A DNA stretch of 64,000 bases, from NCBI GenBank assembly GCA_008973525.1, contig WACJ01000521.1, positions 1,612,001 through 1,676,000 on the forward strand. The letters are read 5' to 3'. Position numbers and translations under genes: made by a program. The notes below the pieces were generated by a model that did no database searches, was not told where the DNA came from, and was given only the letters and a program-made list of their open reading frames with translations. This document shows, one piece after another, positions 31,216-43,884 of the stretch (positions within the stretch are counted from its first letter, which is position 1; each line of letters starts with the position of its first letter). The DNA comes from Stenopsyche tienmushanensis. Its lineage: Eukaryota > Arthropoda > Insecta > Trichoptera > Stenopsychidae.

Positions 31216-33358
31216 TCCGATTGCAGTGTTGTGTACGTTAAAATGTAAGAATGATTCATCTCGGGAACTGACTTGTTCGAACTTGATGTTGATGAACTTG
31301 ATAAATAAAAAAACTTGTGGTTGTTCATCATAATTCAGAAATAAAGGATGGTCATCCAAGGTATAATAAATGATCTATTCGAGTTCCAACATGAATAATT
31401 CAAGAACATCGACATCGATCGGGAAACTTAATTTTTATCATCTTTTCAAGTTTTCTGGTTAATATCAAACTCTTCATAAACAAATTAAAAGTATTTTATC
31501 TCCGACAGCTTCCTTGCCATCTCGATGATGAATAGAGTCCTTCGGAATGTCGTTATCTTAATTAGATTCTTGAAAAAAAACAAGGCTTTAAAGATGCGTC
31601 TGAGGTTTTCTGTTCATCAAAATTTAATTTGGATGCGCCTACTACGGCTGAGGCCTTTGATTATGTATGTAAACAAAGTTGACAGCTTAGTTTCGGTTGA
31701 ATTCTTAATTCGGGCATCGCCCCACAAAAACGAGGCCCTGGGTAATGACATGCGCGCTTAATTAATCCAAATGATATTTTCTTTTTCTTGTAGCGCAGGA
31801 AAATGCTGTAGGCGTTTGCCTACATTGTTCTTCGCGCGAAAATGTTCACACCCGGGTTTATCTCGTACTGTTATTCTGTTATCCCCAGGGACAAACGGGA
31901 TATTCTCCAGCATGTATATAGGTACTGTGGTCGCCTCAGGATATCACCGACCACCTACATTTTCCAATAAAACGCAAAAAGGAACAGGCGGCCTTTGCTT
32001 TTATGTTTTTTTTTCAGGATACTTATCTCGAAAATCGAGCATAGGCTGGACGATTTATGGATAAGGACGTTCATCAAAAAATGTCAACACGGCAAAGACT
32101 CAACAAATGTAATCGTATCGTGTAGCAAAATGATGTTACTATGTTTTTATGATCATATAAATTCATTTTTATATGATTTTCGAAAATAAAACCAATAATA
32201 AATTTATATGAGATATTCATAGCATTTTTGTGGTTTGAAAATGTGGTCAATAACTCAATAACTATAAATAGAAAGTGATTTTTTAAGATCATACTAATAT
32301 TGTATATATCACAATCAGAGATTGTCCTTGGATTTACATAACCATGAATGAAGCATGAATTGTTAGTATTTTTGTATTTGAATAGATTTGTCTTCGCATT
32401 GCTGGCGACAGCAACACTTGATCTGGCGATTTTATTTAAATATCTTAATAAATATAGTTTACCGTTAGAAAGGCAAATATTATGTATATGCAATATATTT
32501 TATTATGCTTATAAATTTATGGTATAGTGTCGTTTAAATGTGTAGTTTATCCAGTTGACGAGTAATCACGCATATGTGCGTTCGAATTCGTCATGCTTTG
32601 CTCTTGAACAAATTGAGCGTAAAGGCTGATTTTTTCATGAATTAAATATGTAGAATTGATTTTAAACTGGACTTAGGATATGATGAGTGTGGAGTGTCTC
32701 GCCTGGCGACAATCTCTATGAGATATTTACGTGGCGAAAACTCGTTTCAGAATTATTGAGTCATCGTTCGTTTAATCCTCAGAGACGTCGTATTCATTCG
32801 TGATAGTTGAATATTGAGAACACGGAGAAGAGGCAAACCGAGAACACTACCATATTCGAATGTAGCAGCAGGATGAGATGTTTGTTGACATAGATTCTGA
32901 AAATTATGCAAATACGCCCGATCATGGTATTAGCGTTTATCGTATACGACGTGCCATGTACCATAATGCAAAGCACGCTAGATTTATTCCGAAGAGTATA
33001 TACGAAAAATTCATATGTATGTTCTGCGAAGAAAGCTCGATTTTATGCTTTTAACCCTACGAATGCCGCGAGCACAGATCTGTGCGTTTCATCGTTTCGA
33101 CTTTATACACAACGTAAACGATATTATTTTTATTTATTCAAACACATTCTGTATACAGGCGTTTTACGTAACTTTCAACCGCTAAAAAAAAAGCTTTCGA
33201 TTCAAAATGGTTGCTTTACTCTTTTCGGTCCTATGTCTAATCTGTCGAGACATCAATTTTACGATGGGTTTATTGTTCAATGTGAATTGATATGATTATA
33301 TTTAGCATAGATATTAACCATATGACCAAACCAGAATTTTTTTTTAGAAATAATCATA
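31216..33358. other. unassigned DNA with a splice-bounded open segment
   Basis: At 31795-31920 an open segment of 126 bases lies between TTTTCTTTTTCTTGTAG and a GTACTG donor. A further acceptor-like TTTTTTTTTCAG ends near 32018. The predicted residues (KCCRRLPTLFFARKCSHPG and onward) are not recognised. The rest, including frames at 32074-32493 minus and 32906-33295 plus, is AT-rich with no domain. Confidence 0.25.
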
Positions 33359-33360
33359 TA

Positions 33361-33975
33361 CACTCAAACCTTTTTTTGTGCTAATTCAATTGTGCTAATA
33401 AAAGTTATGCGGTTTTTTTTAAATAATTTATTTTTTTATTTCACAAAAAGTACGTATCGATATATTTAGGATAAAATAGGAAAAAATCATCAACACTAAC
33501 CGAAATTGGGAAAAAAATAAGATTTGGGGCTGTGTAAATCATACTGCAACAGCTATCGCCGAACTGTGACCACGCCCTTTATTCTGGTTTAGATTTTTTA
33601 AAAAAATGATTTCGTTTTTTTTATATTTTTCCAATGTTTTGACTTTAAAAAAAACATTCTCCAAAGGAATTTCCAAAATTTTAACTACTTACGGAGTTAT
33701 AGCCATTTTAGTGACGCTGCATCTTGGCTGGTCCTAGCATAATGAAATTTTTTAACGCGTTTTTCTCGAAACTACTTTTTTCAACACGCTTGAGACATCA
33801 TATCTCAAGTTTTAATATATTTGCACGATTTTGGATATATTGTATATAGCTGTTTCAAAGTTATGCGGTTTTTAAAATCCATGGGACGCATCTTCACTTT
33901 TTCTATGAGAGTCATAGCTTTTGTGTGCAATTTTTTTGTGCGATTATCGACACAGCACAAAAAAAGTTTTTAGTG
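33361..33975. mobile_element. 615-bp pogo/Tigger-like element with TA duplication
   Basis: The left end is TA then CACTCAAACCTTTTTTTGTG; the right end reverse-complemented is TA then CACTAAAAACTTTTTTTGTG. The inverted ends of about 20 bp differ at only a few positions. Subterminal AAGTTATGCGGTTTTT words link it to the family at 44319. Its middle contains a family A block (TTTCTCGAAACTACTTTTTT then CAACACG), so family A and this element share sequence. Confidence 0.75.
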
Positions 33976-34099
33976 TAATATAATAAATAAAATATATGCA
34001 GACAACACAAAACACGTCACCATGTCACGTACACAACTTTTAATATAACAAAGTAATAGACATCTATCTGGTTAAAAAAAGAACATTTTCTGGAAAATC

Positions 34100-34490
34100 A
34101 ATACAATCAATACAAATTCTAATCCTGAAATCATTTTACTTAAAACATCATATTTACTTCAAATTTAGCACATTTTTTTTATTTTTTGCATCAGTTTTAT
34201 ATAAAAAAATATTTTTTACTATTTAAAAAAAATATATTAAAACTGTATAAAAAATAAGCTCATTTTTTTTAAACAGTCGTCATTTTGTTAAAATAATAAT
34301 ATTTTTCTACTATTTAGGTAGGGACTATAGCGACATTTTTATTATTTAAGAATATTGTTTTAAATTTTTATTTTAAATTACAAGAAGTGTTAAAATTGTG
34401 TCAACTAAGATACTCCTTTTTTACCCCTTACACTTAACCAGCCTTTTTCTTTTTGTATACTCTAAAAATTTCAATTTCAATTTTTTGTGG
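34100..34490 (+). repeat. AT-rich family A copy
   Basis: Blocks ATTTTTTACTATTTAAAAA, GTAGGGACTATAGCGACATT, AATTGTGTCAACTAAGATAC and TTTTTTACCCCTTACACTTA occur in family order. It lies just beyond the 615-bp element that carries the missing left part. Confidence 0.6.
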
Positions 34491-34575
34491 AACTTAACGA
34501 AAATACACCCAAAACGCTACGCTTACGTACCTATATTCCATATTTTTTATAAAGAAATATTAATAAAACGACGTA

Positions 34576-34935
34576 GACTTGGATCTGTTTTTATGCGAAT
34601 CTTTTTTATGCGAATTTGAAGTTATGCGATTTTCAAAAATAATGCAATCTACCCATAATTTTTCTATATAGAACAAAGCTTTTTTATGCGAATTCGCACA
34701 AAAAAATCACTAGTGCATGTTAAAACCGTTATGATGTGAGTGTGCATAGAACGATGCGCGAACGGAATTGTTTTTAACCTTTTTACGGATCTTTTTTATG
34801 CGATTTTTGGTACATTATATCACATTGATTTGAAGTTATGGGATTTTTTAAAAATAATGAAACCTATTCCTTAGTTTTCCATATAGTGCAAGTCTTTTTT
34901 ATGCCAATTTTTTTTTTATATGCGACTCCCAAAGT
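34576..34935 (+). mobile_element. pogo/Tigger-like family, deleted copy
   Basis: After TA it starts GACTTGGATCTGTTTTTATG, then repeats AAGTTATGCGATTTTCAAAA and TTTTTTATGCGAATTC; the GATTTGAAGTTATGGGATTT block marks the second half. The right terminus is not resolved. Confidence 0.6.
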
Positions 34936-37400
34936 TATTTTTTAAAATTAAATTTGTTTAAAACTACTATATTGCTTTGGTCACACCAAAGCATCTTAAA
35001 AAAGATACTCTAAGTCGAGCACAGAAATATTCGATAATTATCGCGTTTGAGGATATTTTCATTTCATTTCTGATATTTTAATCATATTTTTATATTCAGC
35101 TGAAATGATACTTATTAGATATGTCAAAATTTTGATAAAACATTGATATAAATGAGTTTGAACGTAGTGACAATAATGATTATAGTAGCCATCAAATCTT
35201 AATTTCATATTAAATTATGACTCGCAAATGCTGCGGGCGTACTCATGTGATTCATAGGGAGTATGCCCGCACATGTGGCGTTTAAACTAATAATTTTATA
35301 TCAAATTCAAGTTTTTTATCAAAATTTTCTCATAATCCTTGGCGGTATTTATTGGGCTAATTGAGAGCTTGGAAATATCGTCTAATTTTGATGAAACGCA
35401 CTATGTTTAAATAAAATAAAAGTGTTTTAATCCTCGATTATGCATCACCCAATGATCTATGGATTACAGCAATACAATTGTTTCGAATGTCATCAATTTT
35501 GTGCTGGAAGTTATGAGTTAGCTTGTAACGCTTCATTGCAAGTGAAATGTTTGAACACAGCATGCAAGCCATATTTGATTGCACACATGCACGATTCATT
35601 CATTGGATTATGCCAAAGCTTTCCAAAGTGTGCTGAGAATTTTAAACGCCAAAAAATCACATGGTTAAATGCTCATTTGGGCGGGGAGGTGGATAATTTG
35701 CAAGAATAATTTCGAAACGAATATTCGGTAGAAATTATAAAGACTTAATTTCGACTGAAACTGACGGGGTAAAATGTAATTATTGAGATTTTAATTGAGT
35801 TCTCTGGCTTAATCCAATTTGGATATTTGTGCTTGATACTTGCATGTAATATTTAAATAGAGTAATAAACATTTTAAATTTGCTGCGTGTTTTCTTTGTA
35901 TTGATCCGACGCAATTGAGGCTCAATTTTTGAAGAAATTTGCAAGAAAATAGTGATTAGAACGGACGATTGGATTCAGAAATGAATTATTTTAAGTTCTA
36001 TGACCATAAAAAGAAAGCACGTAGCCATTTCGACGACGTAAAAATAAAGGAACGTGACAACTACGACCAAACTTTTACTTCGAGCCATGGCTGGTTAACA
36101 AGATTTGAAAAAAAAGGGTGAACTACCAAATTGAAGAAATAAATGGAAAGTCATTCGAATGGTTGAAAACTCTGTCAAAAGATTATTTAATTATATTATG
36201 AGAATATGTGAAAATCAACTATGCGACAGAATTTAAAAAAATATCATATCTGTATTCATAAGCAATGACAAAATCAAATTTTAAGATGTTTATAAATAAA
36301 AAGATTCAAATTATTCAAGAGAACAGGGAAGATATTCAAATGTATATATAGTTGTTTAAAATAACGAGTATTTTATGTCAATAGGTCTAATAAATGCATT
36401 GCTTCAAATAACTAAAGAAACGTTTATACAAGATATTTCAATACAGACGCTCTACGTTTGTTAGATTATAACGACCATAATATTGATTAAACATCTATAA
36501 AATTTATTGTAAATTATTAAATAGTATATGGCAAATTAAATCTGTAATAATTTTGTTTAAATTAGAAGATATGAACACTGATTATATGTGATAACAACAG
36601 GATAGCGCTACGTACCACATAGCGCATGCCACGATGGGTATTCTGTACGAGCAATTTAACACATTTATACTTATTTCTTTGAAAATATCTTAATACACAA
36701 GTTTATGCAGATAAATAGCAATCGATTGATGAGTTTAAAGTCAACATATGAACGCCATGCAGCAAATTGATTCAGATTTATGCGACAAAATCATCGAAAA
36801 TTTAATCTCTCGAATATGTAGCACCAAGCAAATCTGCAGCAAATATTTGAACAATTTTATATTGTATATTAAATGCCATAAAATATTCTTATAAATACAA
36901 AAATAATTGAGTAGATATCGTTTATATAACTTGTTTTATTTACATTTAAAAATTGAGCGTCTTTATTGGATCAATAATATTAGATGTGTTGATAATATTT
37001 GAGGTTTTATGAGGTATGCAAATGTAAATTTGAATTACCCCTAAATAAATAGATGAAATTGTTGCTAAATATGCAATGATCAAAATTTAACAACATGAAC
37101 ATTGTATCTGAAATGTGATTGCATATTCTGGAATTCTTGGAATATTATACTCAGGTCGGTTTATTAAGTAATAATCTGATACGAATAGTAAATTAATGTT
37201 CATGGTCACATAACTGAATATCTTAATAATTTGAAACTTATTTCAAATACGAAAATAGTAGCAGAGGGTAGAATATTCGATGAATAAGGTGGATGGGGTA
37301 GCTTTGAATTGAGGCTCGGTATTGTCTTGTTGAAGTACTGATATTTGTCAACGACTAAAACTTAAAACTAAATTCAAATTACTCCAGTATATTCATTATA
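34936..37400. other. AT-rich DNA with an isolated Cys-rich frame
   Basis: The stretch is very AT-rich. An 89-codon plus frame at 35440-35709 has eight cysteines (two early as CFEC, then HQFC, ELAC, VKC, TAC, GLC, PKC) and no splice or promoter support. I do not recognise it. A dyad repeat at 35228-35282 is listed separately. Otherwise nothing. Confidence 0.3.
35228..35282. repeat. GTATGCCCGCACATG dyad repeat, copy 1
   Basis: GCTGCGGGCGTACTCATGTG and, inverted, AGTATGCCCGCACATG surround a short spacer. The AGTATGCCCGCACATG word recurs at 54030-54090. Confidence 0.6.
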
Positions 37401-37680
37401 CAATTGAGTCTGTTTTTATGTGGATTTTTTTATGCGATTTTGAAGTTATGCGGTTAAAAAATAATCCATCATTTTTTATATAGAGCACAAAGCTCTTTTT
37501 ATGCGAATGCGCTTTAAAAAAAAACTGAAATTAACTCTAGTGCAAGTTATAACCGTTCATCTACATTTACAATATCCAAATGTAAAAATAGTGTTTCTTC
37601 CACTTAACAGCTCAATTTTTTAGGCGATTTTTATTACATTGATTTAAAGTTATGCGGTTTTTAATTTTTGCTCTTCCCAT
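37401..37680 (+). mobile_element. pogo/Tigger-like family, deleted copy
   Basis: After TA it starts CAATTGAGTCTGTTTTTATG, then TTATGCGATTTTGAAGTTAT and AGAGCACAAAGCTC, ending around AAAGTTATGCGGTTTTTAAT. It aligns with the left half and the repeated inner block of the 44319 copy. Confidence 0.65.
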
Positions 37681-37739
37681 AATTAATATACTTGTTTCGT
37701 ATCATAATATTTTTAATGATCCAATGATGATGTTTTTGG

Positions 37740-38055
37740 CATAATGCTGGAAGAATACGGTGAATGGGAAGCAATTCAATTTAAATGCAATTCGTAGAAT
37801 TTTATCTATTGATCCTTTCTTAAGGTAATCGATGAATCAAATATCAAAATAAGAAGGCCTAAACGCTTCAAATGTTTCATCCATTGTCATATATCGCATA
37901 AAAAAATACTTTTTATTTCGCTGAAATAGCTCCAAACAGCGCTCTGAATTTTGGACGCGTTGTTTTTGATCGAGTGTGAGCAAACGCGGCACCCATTTCG
38001 ACCAGAGTTTTCTCACGGACAAACGTTGAATCAAAATTTTGAATATAATGCTCAC
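37740..38055 (-). pseudogene. mariner transposase fragment
   Basis: On minus this encodes KLWSKWVPRLLTLDQKQR, a middle NSERCLELFQRN and then FFMRYMTMDETFEAF. The WVPRxLTxxQK block followed about 25 residues later by the first catalytic DET is the standard arrangement in mariner transposases. The rest of the catalytic domain and both terminal repeats are absent. It is a different mariner lineage from the copy at 2233, judging from the catalytic block (TMDET against VTGDD). Its upstream side abuts the 73-bp repeat. Confidence 0.8.
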
Positions 38056-38100
38056 AGCTTGTATGTCACTAAATGAACCTTAACACTGTTGATATTATTG
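38056..38100 (+). repeat. 73-bp dispersed repeat, short copy
   Basis: CTTGTATGTCACTAAATGAA and CCTTAACACTGTTGATATT match 55210-55255 and, inverted, 3895-3940. Confidence 0.65.
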
Positions 38101-38552
38101 AGCCCCATAATTTCAAATTCTTAAGTATATAATTTATTCATGTGGCTTTCTACTATTTATTATGATTCTAAGAAGACCACCAATGATCTAAAAAGTACTC
38201 CATATCTGATGATTTTCAGCCGGATACGGACAATGTGATATAATTTTAATGTTTATGTTGTCATCATCTGTTGATGAAATATCAAATGATTATTAATGCT
38301 CGTATAATTTGGTCGGAAATTTAATCTAAGAAAAGGTTGAAATTTTTTAAAAATAATATAGTTGTATCAACATTGGCGTCATCTATTGAGTGGTGTGTTA
38401 CGTAAAATAAGTTTTAAAATGTCAAATATATTAGCATAATAGAATATATTAATATGCCTGCAGATAATGTGTTATGATTATTCACTTGGTTAAGCTAATA
38501 TTTTCATACAAATTTATGCTTTTGGTCGGCAGGTAAATTTCATTATCCGTTT
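38101..38552. other. AT-rich flank upstream of the CpG island
   Basis: No gene or repeat terminus seen. It contrasts sharply in composition with the island that follows. Confidence 0.5.
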
Positions 38553-39040
38553 GTGATCTTTAACTTCTTTCGGGAGGAAGGCAGGAAATCGGCAAAATTT
38601 ACAGGATCGCTCTCAAAAGGACGTCCACATCCCTCCGTTTCGGGTCCGGAGGCTCAGGGCTCGCGCACGCGCGCACGCCTCCCCCCGATCGGGAGGGAGG
38701 CTCCAGCGGCAGACTCCATTCGTTGGTCGGAGAGGGTCGCGTGCGGAGGACCATGTCCCTGCCCTCGTGACGGATACGTGCTTTGGAAGGACACTCTTTC
38801 ACTGGTCGGCCCTTCGAAACTTTGCCGTCGTCTGTGAGACTTGTCCGGTGGGAGGGCCACAGTTTGCGGGGGCGCCTCTTCACGGCGGAGCGTGTATCGA
38901 TTGCGAAAACTGTGTAATGTGCTTACGTTTTTGAAAGGATTCTTTGGCCTAGTGTGTACTCCTCTACGAGTGACGTTTTGAGGTTATGTGTTTGTGATAA
39001 AATATTAACAGTGCCTCATTTTGAGCTTCGAGGCGTCAAG
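38553..39040 (+). promoter_or_regulatory. CpG-rich island, candidate promoter and non-coding first exon
   Basis: This is the only strongly CpG-rich segment in the window (GCGCACGCGCGCACG near 38660, CCCCCCGATCGGGAGGG near 38685, many CG steps to about 38900). It then grades into less GC-rich sequence ending at GGCGTCAAG followed by GTAGGA at 39041, a reasonable splice donor. The frames crossing it (94 codons on each strand) are by-products of the composition. A long AT-rich, intron-like stretch follows. Together these fit a housekeeping or developmental promoter with an untranslated first exon on plus. No start point or TATA box can be assigned from sequence alone, and a minus-directed promoter is also possible. 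Confidence 0.45.
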
Positions 39041-41389
39041 GTAGGACCTTCCAAATAATATCATACAGACAAGCAAAATGCATTTTTTCACCCTGTTGAA
39101 ATCATAAACATGCCAAATCAACATAGATTTATGATCATAACATTATATTTATTATTTAATTTACACAAGAACTAAATCGACAATTGATAATGTCGAAACA
39201 ATTCCAGAAAGTCAAGAAATAATAACGCTTTACGACACCATAGCTAATTATTTGGGTGAAATTAATTTAGCTCCCCGAAGGGATTTTCATCCCCGTTTTG
39301 CAGATGATACTCCATAATTAAATAATTTTATACACCCTCCAGGCTTCAATTTTTCTTGCACATCCATATTATATCCCCGATGTATGAAAATGTTGGCATG
39401 TAAACTAATTTGCCCTATTTACAGCCTAAAGCATTACAATATATGCAATTTGTAGTCGTGGTAAGCTTGTAATAAGCTGCTTTGTTATTTTTACTGATAG
39501 TTTAGAACTGTAGGCATTCCTAATGAATGGAATAAACCTAAATATTTTTTAAATGCTAATTTAATACTATTTTTCATCTAAAAAATCTGATTTAGTCTTC
39601 GATTAACACTTTATAGCCCGGGCGTTCGATATTAAAATCCGGATACCCTTAATAAAATTGATTTAAATCTTAAACTATCCAATGGATTAAAATGAAATTT
39701 TACTCATGTCTTCAAAATAGTTTATTCTATTTACAAATTTAAAAATAATAGCGATTTTCAACATTTGGCGCGTAGAACAGCGTGATAAAAGCAAAAATAA
39801 AAATTTTATCATGTTAATTACGTGAACAATTGTTTTATTGTGCTTAAATCATGAAATTAATATTTATCCAAATATTTGAACTAATAATAAAAATCAGATT
39901 TATAAAGGGACTTTATAATAATTATTTAAAAATGATTGTTTAGCAATATTATTATACAAAATGCTATATTTTGCATAAAAGTGGGTACGGAATATAAAGT
40001 GTTAATATGAATTTTTACAATATTACAAATTTATTTTATAATGATTTGTAATCCACAGCTTGGATTTGAACCAGAATAATGATAATCAATATATTAATAT
40101 CAGTTCTCATTAGTAAACTACGGCCATATTTTCCAAAGGATCGAAATATATATTTGGGGCGATCATCGACCGAAAAGGCGAGTAATTATAAATGACAAAT
40201 GTCCACTTTTTTCCCGTATTTAATTTGCTTGGCAGTACGTTCGTAGTCGGGGTAAGAAAAGTTTTCATGTTCCTATTGAGGGTAGAATGGATGGCTTTGG
40301 ATCTGGGCCAAAAGCATAGGAGATATATTACTCACGATAGATAAAACCGTCCTGAATTGTGTGTAGGATCCACATTTTGATTTTCGCAGATATCCACGGA
40401 TTTTGTGGCGTAAAGGCATGTGTCGGTCGAGAAATGTGCCTTCGACAGAAAACACGATATTGATTTTGTGATGCAGCACACAAGGGTTGATGTATCGAAT
40501 GACAGACGTATTCTATTTCGCAGCGATGGACGAGAAACTGGAAGCAATGATGACAATTAATGCATCCACATACTTAAAAAAATTCTCTTCAGGCCAAATC
40601 TCAAGCGAAATATTACAAATAATTTCATAGAGTGGTATTTTACAATCAAAACAACTCATAAAAAATCCAAGAACTAACAAATCCGCAAAGAACGGTGGTT
40701 GTTTGCTTTTCACTTACAAAGTTTGTATAGCAATGTATATAGGAGATAAATGGGATGCTTTTCCAATACCAAAATAGGCAAAGATATCAGATTCACAAAA
40801 CTAAATAATCATTCTTGTAACTTTGTTAAGAGTATATGTGAGAAAATAACCACAATTTCAATTTAGACGAAGCCTTTAAAATATACTACATCAGCAATAA
40901 AAGTTGGGGATGGGATCTACAGAATTTTAGAGGTAATTTGATATGAGGAAATTTATAAATAAGGCCAAATTTTAGATCAATATCTTTAAGCTTTAAGATC
41001 AAATTTTCATTTAGTATTTATTTAAAAATTTAAGAATTTCGAGAGGTTATTTAACATCTTAAATTTCAGTGTGGGTATATTTACATGTGGGAATATATTT
41101 AAAACTGTAAGATATGGAATATTTCAGTAAAGACGCTATATCTTTAAACGCAAATAAAACAAGTTATATGTAAGATATCTAATCAATATTTTTATATTTA
41201 AAAGAATATATTATGGCATTTAATACAAAATATAATTCAATTTAAATATCTGTCGCAAATTTGCTTTGAAACATATATTCGGAAGGCTAAATTTTCGATG
41301 ACTTTATCACATAAATCCGACTTAATTTGCTGGATGGATCAATTGTTTATAATTTATACGCATTAAATATAAAGGCGTTAAATCGCTCG
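39041..41389. other. AT-rich, intron-like DNA
   Basis: No repeat shared with the rest of the window until 41390. Minus frames at 40273-40713 (66-74 codons, partly hydrophobic) have no motif I recognise. If the CpG island starts a plus-strand gene, this is its first intron. Confidence 0.4.
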
Positions 41390-41775
41390 TGCAGAATGTG
41401 CATCGTGACGTACGTTATTAATTTTATATATAAAAATGAATTGGCTTTGTTCGTTCGAAATGCGCTGCCATACCGTTCATTAAATTGCAATGAAACTTCG
41501 TCCATTTATTGTTAAGAATGACGCAAGTAACATAAGCATAGTTTAATGTATAAAAATTAATGTTTGTTTGTCCGTATTTAATGCGCTGCCATACCGTTTA
41601 TCCGAATGCAATAAAACTTTGCCAACTTATTGTTTGCACTTTCTCAAATAATATAAGTATAGTATAATTAACTTACAGTAGATTATATATATATAAAAAT
41701 CAATGTTTGTATGTTTGTTCATATTTATAATAAAACCAACAACGATATTTTTAACGACGGCAACGCTCTGGGTAT
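41390..41775 (-). repeat. 121-bp tandem repeat, locus 2, with Helitron-like end
   Basis: In inverted orientation, TGCGCTGCCATACCGTTCAT at 41461 and its partner at 41582 give the same 121-bp period; a partial third unit precedes. It closes with ACGACGGCAACGCTCTGGG, TATCGACTAGT, which resembles a Helitron/Helentron 3' end (short GC-rich segment ending CTAG, T following). Confidence 0.8.
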
Positions 41776-41869
41776 CGACTAGTTATGTATAAATATTTTC
41801 ATTTTTCAGATATTTATTGATATATTCAGAATATACAAAAAAATTAAATTAAAATTAATATGGGTTGAT

Positions 41870-42300
41870 AAATTTGAAGGGGTAAATAAAAGCGTATCCT
41901 GGTTGACACGATTTTCTACCCTTATAGTTATCTAAATTTAAAAAAATTAAATTATTATTAATTAATATAGATTTCACTATAGTCTCTACCTTAAAAAATG
42001 ATTATTTTATTTTCATTAAATGGCGATTGTTTAAAAAAAATTGTCATTTTTTCGCCTTATTTTTTCACAGTTTTAATTTTTTTTATATTGTTAAAAATAA
42101 AATTTTGACACAAATCTGGTAAGAACGATAGAAAATTATATAAAAAAGATTTATATTAAATTTGAGGTAAATTAATTAATTTGAAACTTGAGATATCATG
42201 TCAACCGTGTTTAAAAAAGTAGTAATTCGAGAAAAACGCGTTTAAAGATTTCATTCTGGTAGGACTGGCTTAGTTTTAGCGTTATTAAAATAGCTCTATA
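41870..42300 (-). repeat. AT-rich family A copy, inverted
   Basis: Inverted blocks: AAGGGGTAAATAAAAGCG, TATCCTGGTTGACACGATTT, ACTATAGTCTCTACCTTAAA, CTTGAGATATCATGTCAACC and TCGAGAAAAACGCGTTTAAA. This is one of the most complete copies and shows the full order of the family without interruption. Confidence 0.65.
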
Positions 42301-43884
42301 AAAATTTGGTATTTTAATACTTAATTTATAGAATATATATTTGAAGGCTTAAACTTTGAAAATATGCAAAAAAAAAAACACAAAATCGATTTTATAAAAT
42401 TCTAGAATAGAACAAATAAATGGATTCGGAAAGTTTTCAAACAGAAAACATATTGAAGTTCAATATATCTGTAATAGTTTTGGCACTTGTAGTTTCTCAT
42501 TCAATACGTATTGCATTTCGATGCTGAATTCGCTTGTAAATATTTTATTTGCAGATTTATTAACGCTATCCGAATGGCATAAAAGCATCATGAGGTGAAC
42601 TTTTTCCATCAGGATCTCTGTACGAGTCTTTATTTCCTATTCCGAGAATGGAATCCTTCATTATAAAGTCCTCCGGGCCGCGTTGAAAGACCTTTCCAGG
42701 TTATTTAAAAGCTCGGATGAATTTTTTACAGCGGTTTTCATAAAAATTACGACTGTGGGAATTAGTTTTACGAACAGGGATGAAAAATGGTTTTCAATTT
42801 TGAATAATTTAACATAGCCACGTTGAAGCCGGAATCAAATTCAACGCATTCCCAAACCTTTTTCGGCGATAAAATTTCTCAATGGATTTCCAAATTCGCA
42901 CTTAATCTTTGCGGATAAATTTTATTCCCCGACGACATGACGATGCTTTATCGATGTTGGCGAATTCAATTATTCGATCTGTTGTAGAAAAATATTTATG
43001 TATGACCCAATAAAATCCATTTCTCATATCCATGCACAAAATGAAATATTTTATGATACCAGTATTCCTCCATATTTATATATTATGGCTCGTAAAAGAA
43101 CTGATTCGTAAAAAATCTCTAATAAAAATGTGTCATAGCTGCTTTTCGAAATTTCGTCCTGCACAAAAAAAAAAAACCACGAACGAATTGATACATGTTT
43201 TATTATCATTTTTATGAATTTCGCCCTAATGAGTTCACCGAAAATATGATCAAAATAGGAATCATGAAGAGCTTACTTATCAGGTTTTAACATAATTTTA
43301 TGGCTTTTAATCTGAAACAGGATTGCGAAACCATCCACGAGATGCCTTTTATGGATTGAATACGAAACTAATAAATATAAAAGATTTACTGTTGCCAATA
43401 AAGTTGCTTTTTGGACGATGTTGTATGCTCGTTATTCAATGAAAGTCCCAAAAAAAAAAATGTTTCCATAGCATTCCACATAAACACGCTGTACGATAAC
43501 GGTAAACACATATTTGCTAAAAAATGATGTTTTCGCAGCTTATTTCTTTGGGTGAAGTTTGCGATTTTCAATATTGGGATGGCGAAATTTTTCTAAAATG
43601 TATGCGGATGAAAGCTCCTGTCGGCGACTGTTATTGAACAAAGTTATGGGAGCTTTAAAGCTCGCTCGTATTGGGTGACTAAATCCCGAGGAATAAAATT
43701 TTATGCAGCATTTTTTCAGCGTGTCTTGTTTTCGTGCTGAAAATGAATTTAATTGTGACATAAATTTGTGACTGCATATCGTGATTGCCGACTTTCGTCA
43801 CAACCCTTATATTGCTAAAATATGATATATCGTCTAATGATTTATTGATGATTTAAAAAGCTCAAATAAGTATCAGCCCTTTTT
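42301..43884. other. unassigned DNA, partly unique-looking
   Basis: 42560-42960 and 43200-43790 are of mixed composition and share nothing with the rest of the window. Frames at 43386-43571 and 43540-43761 minus are unremarkable. No gene supported. Confidence 0.4.

Noticed and set aside
32074..32493. 139-codon minus frame as a gene
   Set aside because: Asn/Ile/Lys-rich as expected by chance in AT-rich DNA; no motif, splice site or repeat relation.
35440..35709. Eight-cysteine 89-codon frame as a secreted toxin or defence peptide
   Set aside because: No signal peptide at the start, no recognised cysteine framework, no splice or promoter support.
38553..38883. 94-codon frames on both strands
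   Set aside because: They overlap each other in a CpG-rich segment where stops are rare by composition, and neither protein shows a domain.
40273..40713. Minus frames as a membrane receptor or transporter
   Set aside because: Hydrophobic residues reflect AT-rich composition; stops break the region and no family motif is visible.
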